Positions 54,450 to 63,844 are shown, counted from the stretch's first letter. The stretch is 64,000 nucleotides of DNA from Lentzea guizhouensis (GCF_001701025.1 NZ_CP016793.1:2852001-2916000), one strand, 5' to 3'. Notes: generated by a model from the sequence alone, not told the origin. Numbers and translations are program-made.

Positions 54450-55417
54450 GCGTGTACCCGGAGTTCCAATCCGCTGACGTTTCACGTGAAACCGAGCCCC
54501 TGTCAAAGCCGAAGCCGACCAATAACGGAGATGACAGCGCCGTGGTGTGGACCCCGATTGCAGAAGAGGCGGCTCGTGCGGCAAGCGTGCTGCACCCTGA
54601 CGAGTCCCTGCTCCCCCGTCCTAGGCACCGGCGGGTCATCACCGTCGCCAACCAGAAGGGTGGCGTCGGCAAGACGACGAGCACGGTGAACCTCGCCGCC
54701 GCGCTCGCCATCCACGGGCTCAAGACGCTCGTGATCGACCTCGACCCGCAGGGCAACGCCAGCACGGCGCTCTCGGTCGAGCACCGGTCCGGCACGCCGT
54801 CCGTGTACGAGGTGCTGATCGGTGAGATCTCCATCGCCGAGGCGGCTCAGGTCAGCCCGACGTCCCCGAACCTCTTCTGCGTGCCCGCGACGATCGACCT
54901 GGCCGGCGCCGAGATCGAGCTCGTGTCCATGGTCGCCCGCGAGTCGCGTCTCAAGGAGGCGCTGAGCCCGGAGGCGCTGGACGAGCTGCAGCCCGACTAC
55001 GTCTTCATCGACTGCCCGCCGAGCCTCGGCCTGCTGACCGTCAACGCGATGGTGGCGGCCCAGGAGGCCCTCATCCCGATCCAGTGCGAGTACTACGCGC
55101 TGGAGGGGTTGAGCCAGCTGCTGCGCAACATCGAGCTCGTGCAGCAGCACCTCAACCCGGACCTCGGCATCTCCACGATCCTGCTGACGATGTACGACGG
55201 CCGCACCAAGCTCGCCGACCAGGTGACGAGCGAGGTGCGCAGCCACTTCGGTGACACGGTGCTCAGGACGGTGATCCCGCGCAGCGTGAAGGTCAGCGAG
55301 GCGCCAGGATTCGGGCAGACGGTGCTGACGTACGACCCCGGTTCGCGCGGGTCGATGAGCTACCTCGACGCCGCCAAGGAGATCGCGGTACGCGGGGCAC
55401 AGGAGGAGGGCGCATGA
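54446..55417 (+). CDS. parA: ParA/Soj chromosome partition ATPase
   Basis: 323 aa; GTG at 54446 has AGAAGG five bases upstream and overlaps the rsmG stop (GTGA). A 55-residue variable N-terminus precedes the deviant Walker [22 protein letters not shown]. Walker B region [17 protein letters not shown], conserved [14 protein letters not shown] and [14 protein letters not shown]. Drives segregation of origins with ParB. Residues 11-16 (DVSRET) are encoded by parS site 5. Confidence 0.97.
   Translation: MSVYPEFQSADVSRETEPLSKPKPTNNGDDSAVVWTPIAEEAARAASVLHPDESLLPRPRHRRVITVANQKGGVGKTTSTVNLAAALAIHGLKTLVIDLDPQGNASTALSVEHRSGTPSVYEVLIGEISIAEAAQVSPTSPNLFCVPATIDLAGAEIELVSMVARESRLKEALSPEALDELQPDYVFIDCPPSLGLLTVNAMVAAQEALIPIQCEYYALEGLSQLLRNIELVQQHLNPDLGISTILLTMYDGRTKLADQVTSEVRSHFGDTVLRTVIPRSVKVSEAPGFGQTVLTYDPGSRGSMSYLDAAKEIAVRGAQEEGA
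54479..54492. promoter_or_regulatory. parS site 5 (perfect core) inside parA
   Basis: GTTTCACGTGAAAC within the 5' coding region of parA, where it specifies residues of the variable N-terminus. Confidence 0.9.
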
Positions 55418-56379
55418 CGGAACAGCGCAAGGGCGGACTCGGGCGCGGCCTGGCCGCATTGATCCCGCAGGGTCCTCCGCCCGGTGCGCCCAGCACCATC
55501 AAGCCCGCGGTCGCGGGCAACGGTGCCAAGGCCATGCAGCAGTCCCCCGTCGGCGACGTGGCGGGCGCGGTGTACCGGGAGATCGCGGTCACCGCGATCA
55601 GGACCAACCCGAAGCAGCCGCGCCAGGTGTTCGACCCGGATGCGATCAACGAGCTGTCGTTCTCCATCAAGGAGTTCGGGCTCATGCAGCCGATCGTGGT
55701 CCGGGAGCTGACCTCCGACACCTACGAGCTCGTCATGGGCGAGCGCCGGTGGCGGGCCACCCAGCAGGCCGGGCTCAAGACCATCCCGGCGATCGTGCGG
55801 CAGACCGCCGACGACGTGATGCTCCGCGACGCGCTGCTGGAGAACATCCACCGCGTCCAGCTCAACCCGCTCGAAGAGGCGGCGGCCTACCAGCAGCTGC
55901 TGGAGGAGTTCGGGGTCACGCACGAGGAGCTCGCCGACCGCATCGGCCGCAGCCGTCCCGTCGTCACGAACACCATCCGGCTCCTCAAGCTGCCCCTCCC
56001 CGTGCAGCGGCGGGTGGCGGCGGGCGTGCTCAGCGCCGGCCACGCGCGGGCGTTGCTCAGCCTCGACGACGCCGGTGCGCAGGAGGACCTCGCCGCCAAG
56101 ATCGTCGCCGAGGGCATGTCGGTCCGCGCGACCGAGGAGGCGGTGACGCTCGCCAAGAACGAGAAGCCGGCCAAGGCCAAGCAAGCTCCGCGCAAGCAGC
56201 TGCACGCGCCGGGGTTGCAGGAGCTCGCCGAGCGCCTCTCCGACAGCTTCGACACCCGCGTGAAGGTCGAACTGGGGCAGCGGAAGGGCCGAATTGTGGT
56301 CGAGTTCGGGTCAGTTGACGATCTTGAGCGCATCGTCGGGCTGATGAACTCAAATCCGACAATTCGGACTTCGAAGTAG
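55414..56379 (+). CDS. parB: ParB/Spo0J centromere-binding CTPase
   Basis: 321 aa, ATG overlapping the parA stop. ParB/Srx domain with [25 protein letters not shown] and the CTP-binding [15 protein letters not shown] domain [27 protein letters not shown]-terminal dimerisation domain LEERLSDSF-like [18 protein letters not shown]. It loads at parS, spreads as a CTP clamp and recruits SMC. Followed by a terminator. Confidence 0.97.
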   Translation: MTEQRKGGLGRGLAALIPQGPPPGAPSTIKPAVAGNGAKAMQQSPVGDVAGAVYREIAVTAIRTNPKQPRQVFDPDAINELSFSIKEFGLMQPIVVRELTSDTYELVMGERRWRATQQAGLKTIPAIVRQTADDVMLRDALLENIHRVQLNPLEEAAAYQQLLEEFGVTHEELADRIGRSRPVVTNTIRLLKLPLPVQRRVAAGVLSAGHARALLSLDDAGAQEDLAAKIVAEGMSVRATEEAVTLAKNEKPAKAKQAPRKQLHAPGLQELAERLSDSFDTRVKVELGQRKGRIVVEFGSVDDLERIVGLMNSNPTIRTSK

Positions 56380-56419
56380 GCCCATAGGATCACCCACGGG
56401 CCTTATGTCACGGTGACGA

Positions 56420-56453
56420 TGACGCCCCGCATCCGGAAAGATACGGGGCGTCA
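56420..56453. terminator. Bidirectional terminator between parB and ddl
   Basis: TGACGCCCCG and CGGGGCGTCA pair (10 bp), with an inner (C)AT/AT extension around CCGGAAAG. Convergent gene ends on both sides. Confidence 0.75.
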
Positions 56454-56467
56454 CCTATGTAGAAAGA

Positions 56468-57412
56468 TCAACGAGCGACGGCACGCTCGATCAAACCGGC
56501 GTAGATCTCGCCCAGCGACTGCCCCGCCGCCTCGACGGCCATCGGCAGGAGCGACGTCTCGGTCAGCCCCGGCGACACGTTCACTTCGAGGAAGTAGACC
56601 GTCCCGTCCTCGGCCACGACCGCGTCGGTCCTCGACACGTCCCGCAGCCCGAGCAACCGGTGCGCCGCCACCGCGAGCTCCCCCACCGCCTTGGCCGCCG
56701 CCGCGTCCAGCCGAGCCGGCGCGTGGAAGTCGGTCAGCCCCGCCGTGTAGCGAGCCGTGTAGTCGTAGACCCCGGTCTCCGGAACGATCTCGACGGCGGG
56801 CAGCGCCGTGGGACCGTCCGGCCCGTCGACGACCGCGACCGCCACCTCGACACCGGAGATGAACTGCTCGGCCAGCACGGTGTCGCCGTAGGCGAGGCAC
56901 CCGACCATCGCCGGCGGCAGCTCCGCGGCGTCACGCACGACCTGAGCGCCCAACGCCGACCCGCCCTGGTCCGGCTTCAACATCATCGGCAAACCGAGCG
57001 TCGAGACCATCGCGTCCAGCACAGGGCGAGCGCCGAGCTCCCGGAACGTCGCGTGCGGCAGGACGACCCACTCCGGCGTCGCGAGCCCGGCACGGGCCAG
57101 CTCGGCCTTCGCGGTCGGCTTGTCCCACGCCCGGCGGCACGCGCGCGAGTCGGTGCCCACGTACGGCACCCCGAGCATCTCGAGGATCGCCTGCACCGAA
57201 CCGTTCTCGCCCTCACCACCGTGCAACGCCACGACGACGGCGTCCGGACGGTCGTCCTGCAACCGCGTCAGCAACGAGGCGTCGGCGTCCCACTCCTCCA
57301 CGGTCACACCCACCGACCGCAGGGCGGCCGACAGCCGGCGACCCGAGCGGATCGAGACCTCGCGTTCGTGGGAGAGCCCACCGGACAGCACAGCGACCAC
57401 GCGGTCAGCCAC
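56468..57412 (-). CDS. ddl: D-alanine--D-alanine ligase
   Basis: 314 aa. ATP-grasp ligase: VLSGGLSHEREVSIRSG at the N-terminus, HGGEGENGSVQAILEMLGVPYVG, MMLKPDQGGSALGAQVV and the C-terminal SRTDAVVAEDGTVYFLEVNVSPGLTETSLLPMA. These contain the Ser/Glu and metal-binding Glu/Asn of Ddl. It joins two D-Ala for peptidoglycan precursors. Unusual neighbourhood for ddl, but it fits the wall theme of the region. A specialised paralogue is possible if a second ddl exists elsewhere. 27 bp downstream of the aminotransferase gene, same operon. Confidence 0.9.
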   Translation of the reverse strand: MADRVVAVLSGGLSHEREVSIRSGRRLSAALRSVGVTVEEWDADASLLTRLQDDRPDAVVVALHGGEGENGSVQAILEMLGVPYVGTDSRACRRAWDKPTAKAELARAGLATPEWVVLPHATFRELGARPVLDAMVSTLGLPMMLKPDQGGSALGAQVVRDAAELPPAMVGCLAYGDTVLAEQFISGVEVAVAVVDGPDGPTALPAVEIVPETGVYDYTARYTAGLTDFHAPARLDAAAAKAVGELAVAAHRLLGLRDVSRTDAVVAEDGTVYFLEVNVSPGLTETSLLPMAVEAAGQSLGEIYAGLIERAVAR

Positions 57413-57439
57413 AGCAAAACTCCAAGGATCGGAAGAAGA

Positions 57440-58756
57440 TCAGGCGGTGTCGGGCGACGGGGCCTGCGGACCGGACAGCTGACGGCCCGGCGTCGCTCCG
57501 AACGTCGCGGCGAGCTGCATCTCCTCTTCGATGACGTTCGCCAAGCGGCGAACGCCCTCACGGATGCGCTCCGGCGTCGGGTAGCAGTACGAGATGCGCA
57601 GCTGGCGGGAACCGAAGCCGTCCGCGTAGAAACCGGTGCCGGACGCGTACGCCACGCGGGCGGTCACGGCACGGGGCAGCATCGCCTTCGTGTCGATGCC
57701 CTCCGGCACCGTCACCCAGACGTAGAAGCCGCCATCCGGAATGTTCCACGTGGAACCTTGCGGCATGTGCTGTTCGAGAGCCGAGATCGCCGCGTCCCGG
57801 CGTTCCCGGTACGCCTCCCGGTAGGTCTTGATCTGACCCTTCCAGTCCTGCGTCGACAGGTACCGGGACACGATCATCTGGTTCAGCGTCGGCGGGCAGA
57901 GCGTGGCCGACTCGGCCGCCAGCACCAGCTTCTCGCGCACCGCGTGCGGCGCCAGCACCCAGCCCACCCGCAGCCCGGCGGCGAACGTCTTCGAGAACGA
58001 CCCCAGGTACACGACGTTGTCCGGGTCCATCGACCGCAGCGCCGGGTAGGTCTGCCCGTCGAACCCGAGCAGCCCGTACGGGTTGTCCTCCACCACCAGG
58101 ACGCCGTAGGTGCGGCAGATCTCCAGGATCTCGGCGCGCCGCGACACCGCCAGCGTCACGCCGGCCGGGTTGTGGAAGTTCGGGATCGTGTAGAGGAATT
58201 TGACCCGCTTCCCAGCCTGACGACAAGCCTCCAGCGCCTCTCGCAGCAACGACGGCACGAGCCCTTCGGCGTCCATCGCCACGTGCACGACCTGGGCCTG
58301 GTAGGCCGTGAACGACCCGAGGGCCCCCACGTACGACGGCCCCTCCGCGATCACCACGTCACCGGGGTCGCAGAAGATCCGGGTGACCATGTCCAGGCCC
58401 ATCTGCGAGCCGACCGTCACCACCACGTCGTCCGGGTGACCCTTGATGTCCTCCAGAGCCATCACGTCGCAGATCTGCTCACGCAGCAACGGAACACCGT
58501 GCGCCGAGCCGTACTGCAGGGCCACCAGCCCTTCGGAAGCCACCAGCTGACCGATCTCGGCCGACAGCGACTCGAGCGGCAACGCGGCCAGGTGCGGCAT
58601 GCCGCCCGCCAGCGAGACCACCTCGGGACGGGATGCGACTGCGAAAAGTGCCCGGATCTCCGATGCCGTCATCCCTGCCGTGCGCGCTGCGTAGCGGCGG
58701 AGGTGGGGGTCAAGGCTTCTGGGGCCCTGCTTCGCGGGCTGTCCGGGCATCGTCAT
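57440..58756 (-). CDS. PLP-dependent aminotransferase, class I/II (2-aminoadipate/MocR-like without HTH)
   Basis: 438 aa. Fold-type I: VSLAGGMPHLAALPLESL, YGSAHGVPLLREQI, VTVGSQMGLDM, PNFHNPAGVTL, VVEDNPYGLLGFDG and the PLP lysine in LGSFSKTFAAGLRVGW. The Arg in LRISYCY binds substrate carboxylate. It resembles LysN/valine-pyruvate type aminotransferases and the catalytic half of MocR regulators. Substrate not assigned; a link to D-amino-acid or ligase substrates of neighbouring ddl is speculative. A perfect palindrome GTTCCACGTGGAAC, a parS variant, lies in the gene (57743-57756). Confidence 0.88.
   Translation of the reverse strand: MTMPGQPAKQGPRSLDPHLRRYAARTAGMTASEIRALFAVASRPEVVSLAGGMPHLAALPLESLSAEIGQLVASEGLVALQYGSAHGVPLLREQICDVMALEDIKGHPDDVVVTVGSQMGLDMVTRIFCDPGDVVIAEGPSYVGALGSFTAYQAQVVHVAMDAEGLVPSLLREALEACRQAGKRVKFLYTIPNFHNPAGVTLAVSRRAEILEICRTYGVLVVEDNPYGLLGFDGQTYPALRSMDPDNVVYLGSFSKTFAAGLRVGWVLAPHAVREKLVLAAESATLCPPTLNQMIVSRYLSTQDWKGQIKTYREAYRERRDAAISALEQHMPQGSTWNIPDGGFYVWVTVPEGIDTKAMLPRAVTARVAYASGTGFYADGFGSRQLRISYCYPTPERIREGVRRLANVIEEEMQLAATFGATPGRQLSGPQAPSPDTA
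57743..57756. promoter_or_regulatory. parS-variant palindrome within aminotransferase gene
   Basis: GTTCCACGTGGAAC, differing from the parS core by two symmetric changes and so still a perfect 14-bp palindrome. 3.3 kb from the parS cluster. It encodes GSTWN. Confidence 0.45.
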
Positions 58757-58890
58757 GAGGGACTCCTGAATGAGAAATGTCCCGAGCGAGTGTAACCGTC
58801 GTCCCGTTCAGGGCACGCGCCTTCCGGGTTCCGTCACATTCGCCTACCCTCGTATGGGTTCACTGTGTGTGTTTAGAGGTGGAGGTCGGG

Positions 58891-59523
58891 GTGTCCCGTC
58901 GCGTCGTGGGCGTCACGCTGGACAACCTGGAGCATCTCTCCAAGCACAGCAGGACGTGCGTTTTCTGGGAACTGGCACCTCACCTGCGCGAACAGGCCGA
59001 GGAGTACGGCGACACCGAGTTCGAGAAGGAAGCCTGGGTCTCCAGCGTCCTGCTCGAATGGGGTTCCTGTGGCCGTCTCATCTACTGCGACGGCATTCCG
59101 GCCGGTTCGGTGTTCTACGCGCCGCCTGCCGCTGTGCCGCGCAGTGCTGCCTTCCCCACCTCGCCGGTGAGTCCGGACGCGGTTCTCATGACGTCGCTGC
59201 ACGTCCTCCCGGAGTTCCGCGGCGGAGGACTCGCGCGTGTGCTCGTGCAGGCCGTGGCGAAGGATCTGACCCGTCGTGGCGTGAAGGCCGTCGAGGCGTT
59301 CGGCGACATGCGCCCGGACGACGACGAACCGGGTTGCGTCACGCCGGCCGAGTTCCTCACGAGCGTCGGCTTCAAGACCGTGCGCCCACACCCGCGCTGG
59401 CCCCGGTTGCGCCTGGAGCTGCGCAGCGCCATCACCTGGAAGGAAGACGTCGAGGCCGCCCTCGAACGCCTCCTCAACAGCGTCACCGTCTCGACCGCGG
59501 AACCGAGCTTCCGCCCCGTCTGA
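58891..59523 (+). CDS. GNAT-family N-acetyltransferase (Rv3916c position)
   Basis: 210 aa from GTG 58891, with GGAGG six bases upstream; a longer open frame begins at 58777 but lacks a ribosome site. Acetyl-CoA loop in SLHVLPEFRGGGLARVLVQAVAKDL (Arg-Gly-Gly-Gly-Leu-Ala in the usual R/Q-x-x-G-x-G/A place). An extra N-terminal half (HSRTCVFWELAPHLREQAEEYG) and the stretch FGDMRPDDDEPGCVTPAEFLTSVGFKTVR complete it. Location between parB and cwlM matches Rv3916c. The acceptor is unknown. Divergent from the aminotransferase. Confidence 0.85.
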   Translation: MSRRVVGVTLDNLEHLSKHSRTCVFWELAPHLREQAEEYGDTEFEKEAWVSSVLLEWGSCGRLIYCDGIPAGSVFYAPPAAVPRSAAFPTSPVSPDAVLMTSLHVLPEFRGGGLARVLVQAVAKDLTRRGVKAVEAFGDMRPDDDEPGCVTPAEFLTSVGFKTVRPHPRWPRLRLELRSAITWKEDVEAALERLLNSVTVSTAEPSFRPV

Positions 59524-59528
59524 GCCCA

Positions 59529-59571
59529 ACGAAAAGGGGCCCCCTCACACACCGAGGGGGCCCCTTTTCGT
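59529..59571. terminator. Bidirectional terminator between GNAT and cwlM
   Basis: ACGAAAAGGGGCCCCCTC and GAGGGGGCCCCTTTTCGT form a perfect 18-bp stem with loop ACACACC, with A and T tracts at the ends. Confidence 0.9.
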
Positions 59572-59577
59572 CATGTC

Positions 59578-60720
59578 CTACGGAGTCTTCGACATCTCGT
59601 AGCGCAGCAGGTCGTTGAACGTGAACGTGCCCGTCGGCTGGTCGTCCTTGCCGAGCAGGTAAAGGCGCTTCACGGCCACGAGGATGCCCTCGGCCACGAT
59701 GTCGCGGAAACCGGGCGTCGCCAGGCGCGCGCGGTCCTCGGCGTTCGTCAGGTAGCCCACCTCGACGCGGACGGCCGTGCAGCGGGTGAGCCGCAGCAGG
59801 TCCCACGACTTCGGGTGCGAGCCGCAGTTCACCATCGACGTGCGGGCGGTGACCTCGCGCTGGATGAACCCGGCCAGCGCCTCACCCACGGTCGACGACG
59901 TGCCGTTGCCGGTGCCGTAGTGGAACGTGGCCACGCCCTGCGCGTGCGGCGAGGAGTTGCCGTCCGCGTGCAGCGACAGGATCAGGTCGGCGCCCGCCTC
60001 GTTCGCGAAGCGCGCGCGCTCGGCCTCGTCCGGGCAGTTGGCGGGCCCACGGGTGAGCAGCGCCTCCATGCCGGTCGCGGCCATCTTGCCCTCGAGGCGG
60101 CGGGCCAGGTCCAGCATCAGGTCGGCCTCGGACACGCCGTCCACGACCACGCCGTGGTCCTGACCACCGTGACCGGGGTCGATGACGATCCGCTTGCCCG
60201 ATAGCCGCGACCCGGCCGTGCGGACCTGCTCCTGCTCGCGCAGCAGCACCGGACGGCCGCCGCGGACCTTCGGCTGGAGCTGCCGCAACGCGCGCACGGT
60301 GTCCGGACCGCACATGCCGTCCACGATCAGGCCGTAGTCGCGCTGGAAGTTCCTCAGCGCGTGTTCGGTCTGCTGACCGAACACGCCGTTCGCCCGGCCG
60401 GCGTCATAGCCCAGCTCGAGCAACCGTTCCTGCAACATCAGCACGTCGTCACCGGTCGTCGGCTGCGACATCAGGAACGCCAGCGGCCGGTCCCCCAACC
60501 GGAACGTGGCGTCACGCAGCGCACGGTAGGTAGCCGGGCCGACGATGCCGTCGATGATCAGCCCCCGCTGCTGCTGGAACGCGCGCACGGCGTGCTCGAC
60601 CTGCTGGTCGAACACCGGCGGCGCCTGGGGGTCGGTCGGCGGAAGCAGTCCGAGCCTGGTCAGGGTCGACCGGATCTCGGCAACATCAGTTCCGACGTCC
60701 CCGCGGCGGAGCAGCTGCAT
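59578..60720 (-). CDS. cwlM: CwlM: N-acetylmuramoyl-L-alanine amidase-fold wall regulator
   Basis: 380 aa from ATG 60720. Two peptidoglycan-binding type 1 domains (MQLLRRGDVGTDVAEIRSTL ... GIVGPATYRAL; VLMLQERLLELGYDAG ... MCGPDTVRAL), then an Amidase_3 domain with VIDPGHGGQDHG, SEADLMLDLA, ILSLHADGNSS and VRVEVGYLTN carrying the zinc ligands and catalytic Glu. No signal peptide, so it is cytoplasmic as in mycobacteria. There CwlM is phosphorylated by PknB and then activates MurA; the PknB encoded here is its likely kinase. Same neighbours (trxA/trxB) as Rv3915. Confidence 0.93.
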   Translation of the reverse strand: MQLLRRGDVGTDVAEIRSTLTRLGLLPPTDPQAPPVFDQQVEHAVRAFQQQRGLIIDGIVGPATYRALRDATFRLGDRPLAFLMSQPTTGDDVLMLQERLLELGYDAGRANGVFGQQTEHALRNFQRDYGLIVDGMCGPDTVRALRQLQPKVRGGRPVLLREQEQVRTAGSRLSGKRIVIDPGHGGQDHGVVVDGVSEADLMLDLARRLEGKMAATGMEALLTRGPANCPDEAERARFANEAGADLILSLHADGNSSPHAQGVATFHYGTGNGTSSTVGEALAGFIQREVTARTSMVNCGSHPKSWDLLRLTRCTAVRVEVGYLTNAEDRARLATPGFRDIVAEGILVAVKRLYLLGKDDQPTGTFTFNDLLRYEMSKTP

Positions 60721-60860
60721 GCACCCTCGCTCGACTAGGGCGCCGATCGTCGTCGGCGCGGTAGGTGGGAAGCCCTTATTGTGCCCTGCTGCTCTGCGTG
60801 ATCGATGCAGGGCTGCTGACGGTCGTACTGGGATCACGTTTGGGGCATGCGCTCACGAAC

Positions 60861-60897
60861 ATGGCCCGCCCGTCTTATCGATAGACGGGCGGGCCAT
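60861..60897 (-). terminator. Terminator of trxB-trxA
   Basis: ATGGCCCGCCCGTCT and AGACGGGCGGGCCAT form a perfect 15-bp stem with loop TATCGAT, 34 bp past the trxA stop. Bidirectional in form. Confidence 0.8.
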
Positions 60898-60930
60898 GTC
60901 GCGCGTTGCACGCAACAGCCGAACGGCCGA

Positions 60931-61260
60931 TCAGCCGATCACGTCGGCGAGGTCGTTCAGCAGCGCTGCCTTGGGCTTCGCGCCGACGATCTGCTTCACC
61001 GGACGGCCGCCCTGGAACAGGATCAGCGTCGGCACGGACATGATCTGGTAGTCGCGGGCGATCGACGGGTTCGCGTCGATGTCGACCTTGGCGATGGTGA
61101 GCTTCTCGCCGTGCTCGGCGGCGATCTCCTCCAGCACCGGCGCAACCATCTTGCACGGGCCGCACCAGGTCGCCCAGAAGTCGACCAGCACGGGCTTCTC
61201 GCTGGTCAGCACGTCGTCCGCGAACGACTTGTCGGTCACCGTGACGGTGGCGCCTGCCAT
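60931..61260 (-). CDS. trxA: Thioredoxin
   Basis: 109 aa, ATG with GGGAGAG upstream. Thioredoxin fold with WATWCGPCKMVAPVLEEIAAEHG (active site WCGPCK) and the cis-proline segment IMSVPTLILFQGG. Reduces protein disulfides; reduced by TrxB encoded 46 bp upstream in the same operon. Part of the SigM oxidative-stress neighbourhood. Confidence 0.97.
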   Translation of the reverse strand: MAGATVTVTDKSFADDVLTSEKPVLVDFWATWCGPCKMVAPVLEEIAAEHGEKLTIAKVDIDANPSIARDYQIMSVPTLILFQGGRPVKQIVGAKPKAALLNDLADVIG

Positions 61261-61306
61261 GGTTCTCTCCCTAGTTTGCGAAAATTCGGGGTCCCGTGCG
61301 GGAAGG

Positions 61307-62287
61307 TCAGCTGCTCTTGCCGTAGCCGCCGCCGACCGCCTCCGCGGCGATCTCGGCTTTCTCCTCGCCGTGCTCGGCGAGCCACCGCTCCGCGTCGATC
61401 GCGGCGCTGCAGCCGGAGCCGGCGGCGGTGATGGCCTGGCGGTACTCGTGGTCGACGAGGTCGCCGGCGGCGAACACCCCGTCCAGGTTCGTGTAGGAGG
61501 TCTTGCCCTTGGTGAGGACGTACCCCTCCTCGTCCAGGTCGATCTGGCCCTTGACCAGCGCCGAGCGCGGGTCGTGGCCGATCGCCAGGAAGAAGCCGGT
61601 CACGGGCAGCTCGGACTCGGCGCCGGTCTGGGTGTCCCTGACCTTGATCGAGGACACGGTGCCGTCACCCAGCACGTCGGTGACCTGCGTGTTCAGCTGC
61701 CACTTGATCTTCTCGTTGGCACGGGCGCGCTCCAGCATGACCTTGGAGGCGCGGAACTCCTCACGGCGGTGGATGACCGTGACCGACTTGGCGAAACGGG
61801 TGAGGAACGTCGCCTCCTCCATCGCCGTGTCACCGCCGCCGACGACCGCGATGTCGTGGTCGCGGAAGAAGAACCCGTCGCAGGTCGCACACGCCGACAC
61901 ACCGCGGCCGAGCAGCTCCTGCTCACCGGGGATGTTCAGGTAGCGGGCGGCGGCACCCATCGCGAGGATGACGGCCTTCGCCTCGTAGGTGACGCCGTTG
62001 GCGACGACCTTCTTGACCTCGCCGGTCAGCTCGACCGACTCGACGTCCTCCGCGCGCAGCTCGGCACCGAAGCGCTGGGCCTGCTCACGCATCTGCTCCA
62101 TGAGCTCGGGGCCCATGATGCCGTCGCGGAAACCGGGGTAGTTCTCCACCTCGGTCGTCGTCATGAGGGCGCCGCCGTACTGCGAGCCCTCGAAGACCAG
62201 GGGCTCGAGCTGCGCGCGTGCGGCGTAGACCGCCGCGGTGTAGCCCGCAGGCCCCGATCCGATGATGATCACGTTGCGCACGCTCAC
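61307..62287 (-). CDS. trxB: Thioredoxin reductase
   Basis: 326 aa. FAD motif [18 protein letters not shown], redox-active [18 protein letters not shown] motif [19 protein letters not shown] with RRxxFR-type HRREEFRAS, and the C-terminal FAD motif [23 protein letters not shown]. Transfers electrons from NADPH to TrxA. 91 bp downstream of the anti-sigma gene. Confidence 0.97.
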   Translation of the reverse strand: MSVRNVIIIGSGPAGYTAAVYAARAQLEPLVFEGSQYGGALMTTTEVENYPGFRDGIMGPELMEQMREQAQRFGAELRAEDVESVELTGEVKKVVANGVTYEAKAVILAMGAAARYLNIPGEQELLGRGVSACATCDGFFFRDHDIAVVGGGDTAMEEATFLTRFAKSVTVIHRREEFRASKVMLERARANEKIKWQLNTQVTDVLGDGTVSSIKVRDTQTGAESELPVTGFFLAIGHDPRSALVKGQIDLDEEGYVLTKGKTSYTNLDGVFAAGDLVDHEYRQAITAAGSGCSAAIDAERWLAEHGEEKAEIAAEAVGGGYGKSS

Positions 62288-62378
62288 GGTCCCGGCAACT
62301 CCTCGATCTCGTCGTCTGACTGGCTCAACGGATCGTAGGTGCAGCTAATTCCGTGACTTGACCGACTACCTCCGGCGG

Positions 62379-63122
62379 CTACCTCTGGCCGATGGTCGTG
62401 TTCGCGAGCACGCCCTCCGGCTTGTCCGGACCACAGGTGCTCGGGTCCAGCACGACCAGCCGGTACTGCCCCAGACCCGCAGGCAGCACGGCCATGACCG
62501 CGTTCTTGCCGTCGAGCGTGATCGGGCTGATCCCGAGCGGCTTCGACGTGCTGGCGATGCCACCGCCCTCCAGACACCCCGACAGCCGGTCCTGGGTCTC
62601 CAGCGGGCCGTAGTTCTGGGCCTTGAGCACGTCACCGACCGCGGAGCCGAGCTCGGACTCCTTCACCGCGAGCGGCGGCTCGGCCGACACGTTCGTGTTC
62701 GTGGGCGAGGCGTCCTGTGCGGCGGGCGGGGTGTTCGCCTGGTTCCCACCGGGGGACACGGCGAAGACGATGCCGAACGCCGCGGCGGCCGCGACCAGCA
62801 CGCCACCACCGAGACCGAGCCGGCGGTTGCGCTTCTTGCGGGCCTCGTCGAGCGACACGACGGGTGCGACCGGCCTGGCCTCCGCGGCGAGCGCCGCGTC
62901 GATCCTGGCGGCCACGTGGTCGGGCATCGGGATCGAGGGCAACGCCTCCAGGTCCGCCAGCGTCGCGTCGAGCGCCTGCAGGACCTCGCGGGCCTCGGGG
63001 TCCGCCTCGACCCGCGGACGCAGCTGTGCGGCGACCTCAGGGGGCAGCACGCCCGCGTGCAGGTCCGCGATGAGGTCAACCGACCACGGCGGACCCATCG
63101 GCACGCGCTCCATGCCGGTCAT
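62379..63122 (-). CDS. rsmA: Anti-sigma factor of SigM (RsmA/Rv3912-like)
   Basis: 247 aa from ATG 63122, overlapping the sigM stop (ATGA). Cytoplasmic N-terminal 100 residues begin with a short zinc-free anti-sigma-type helix set (VDLIADLHAGVLPPEVAAQLRPRVEADPEARE in part). One membrane helix near 103-123 (LGLGGGVLVAAAAAFGIVFAV) and an external domain of about 120 residues with Cys in RLSGCLEGG and PSTCGPDKP. It holds SigM inactive until an envelope or redox signal. Name by synteny and architecture. Confidence 0.88.
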   Translation of the reverse strand: MTGMERVPMGPPWSVDLIADLHAGVLPPEVAAQLRPRVEADPEAREVLQALDATLADLEALPSIPMPDHVAARIDAALAAEARPVAPVVSLDEARKKRNRRLGLGGGVLVAAAAAFGIVFAVSPGGNQANTPPAAQDASPTNTNVSAEPPLAVKESELGSAVGDVLKAQNYGPLETQDRLSGCLEGGGIASTSKPLGISPITLDGKNAVMAVLPAGLGQYRLVVLDPSTCGPDKPEGVLANTTIGQR

Positions 63123-63736
63123 CGGCCCTCCCACTGACGTTGCTCTTGCACATTCACACCGTCAGCTGGGACGTTCGCATCTGCGATTCGGTTCCTGAGG
63201 TGCCCGAGAACTTTGGCGAGCTTGGCGCGACCCCGCGCACACCTGCTCTTGACCGTGCCCTCCGCGATGCCGAGGAGCTTCGCCGTCTCGGCGACGGAGT
63301 AGCCCTCGACGTCGACCAGCACGATGGGGGCGCGCTGCTCCTCCGGCAGCTCCATCAGCGCTTGCTGCACGATGAGGCTCGTCTCGCGGTCGCTCATCGC
63401 GTCACGGGGCGCGACGGGCTCGCCGGGACCGGCCTCGGGCAGCGGCACTGTCGGTCTTGTTTGTCGCCGTCTCATCCGGTCGAGGCACGCGTTGACCACG
63501 ATCCGGTGAAGCCAGGTGGTCACCTGTGACTCAGCGCGGAACGACGACGCCGCGCGGAAGGCCGAGATGAACGCCTCCTGGAGAGCGTCCGCCGCCTCCT
63601 CCGGGTCGCGCAGCGTCCGCAACGCCACCGCCCACATCCGGTCGCGGTGCCGTTTCACCAGCTCCGAGAACGCGTAGGGGTCACCTGCGGCGTGGGCCGA
63701 GATGAGATCGGCGTCCGAGCTGGCTGCGGCGGTCAC
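63119..63736 (-). CDS. sigM: ECF sigma factor SigM
   Basis: 205 aa, GTG start. Region 2 with LVKRHRDRMWAVALRTLRDPEEAADALQEAFISAFRAASSF (in part), QVTTWLHRIVVNACLDRMRR, a Pro/Glu linker and region 4 LPEEQRAPIVLVDVEGYSVAETAKLLGIAEGTVKSRCARGRAKL. Group 4 sigma factor co-translated with its anti-sigma factor. In Mycobacterium SigM controls ESAT-6-type and surface genes. Confidence 0.95.
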   Translation of the reverse strand: MTAAASSDADLISAHAAGDPYAFSELVKRHRDRMWAVALRTLRDPEEAADALQEAFISAFRAASSFRAESQVTTWLHRIVVNACLDRMRRRQTRPTVPLPEAGPGEPVAPRDAMSDRETSLIVQQALMELPEEQRAPIVLVDVEGYSVAETAKLLGIAEGTVKSRCARGRAKLAKVLGHLRNRIADANVPADGVNVQEQRQWEGR

Positions 63737-63795
63737 GGTTACGGAGAATAGCGAGACCGGTCACAGATCATCCGGTCGGGCTCGCGTGGTCTGAC

Positions 63796-63841
63796 GCGGG
63801 GACGCCGCGTACGACAGGATCGTACGAAAGCTCCCCGCGTG
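63796..63841. repeat. Intergenic hairpin repeat with GTACGAAAGCTCCCCGCGTG tail (copy 3)
   Basis: ACGCGGGG (63795-63802 region) is followed by CGTACGA-N5-TCGTACG and the 20-mer GTACGAAAGCTCCCCGCGTG at 63822-63841, identical to 15129-15148. It lies directly after the stop of the truncated gene at the window end, upstream of sigM. Confidence 0.7.
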
Positions 63842-63844
63842 GCA

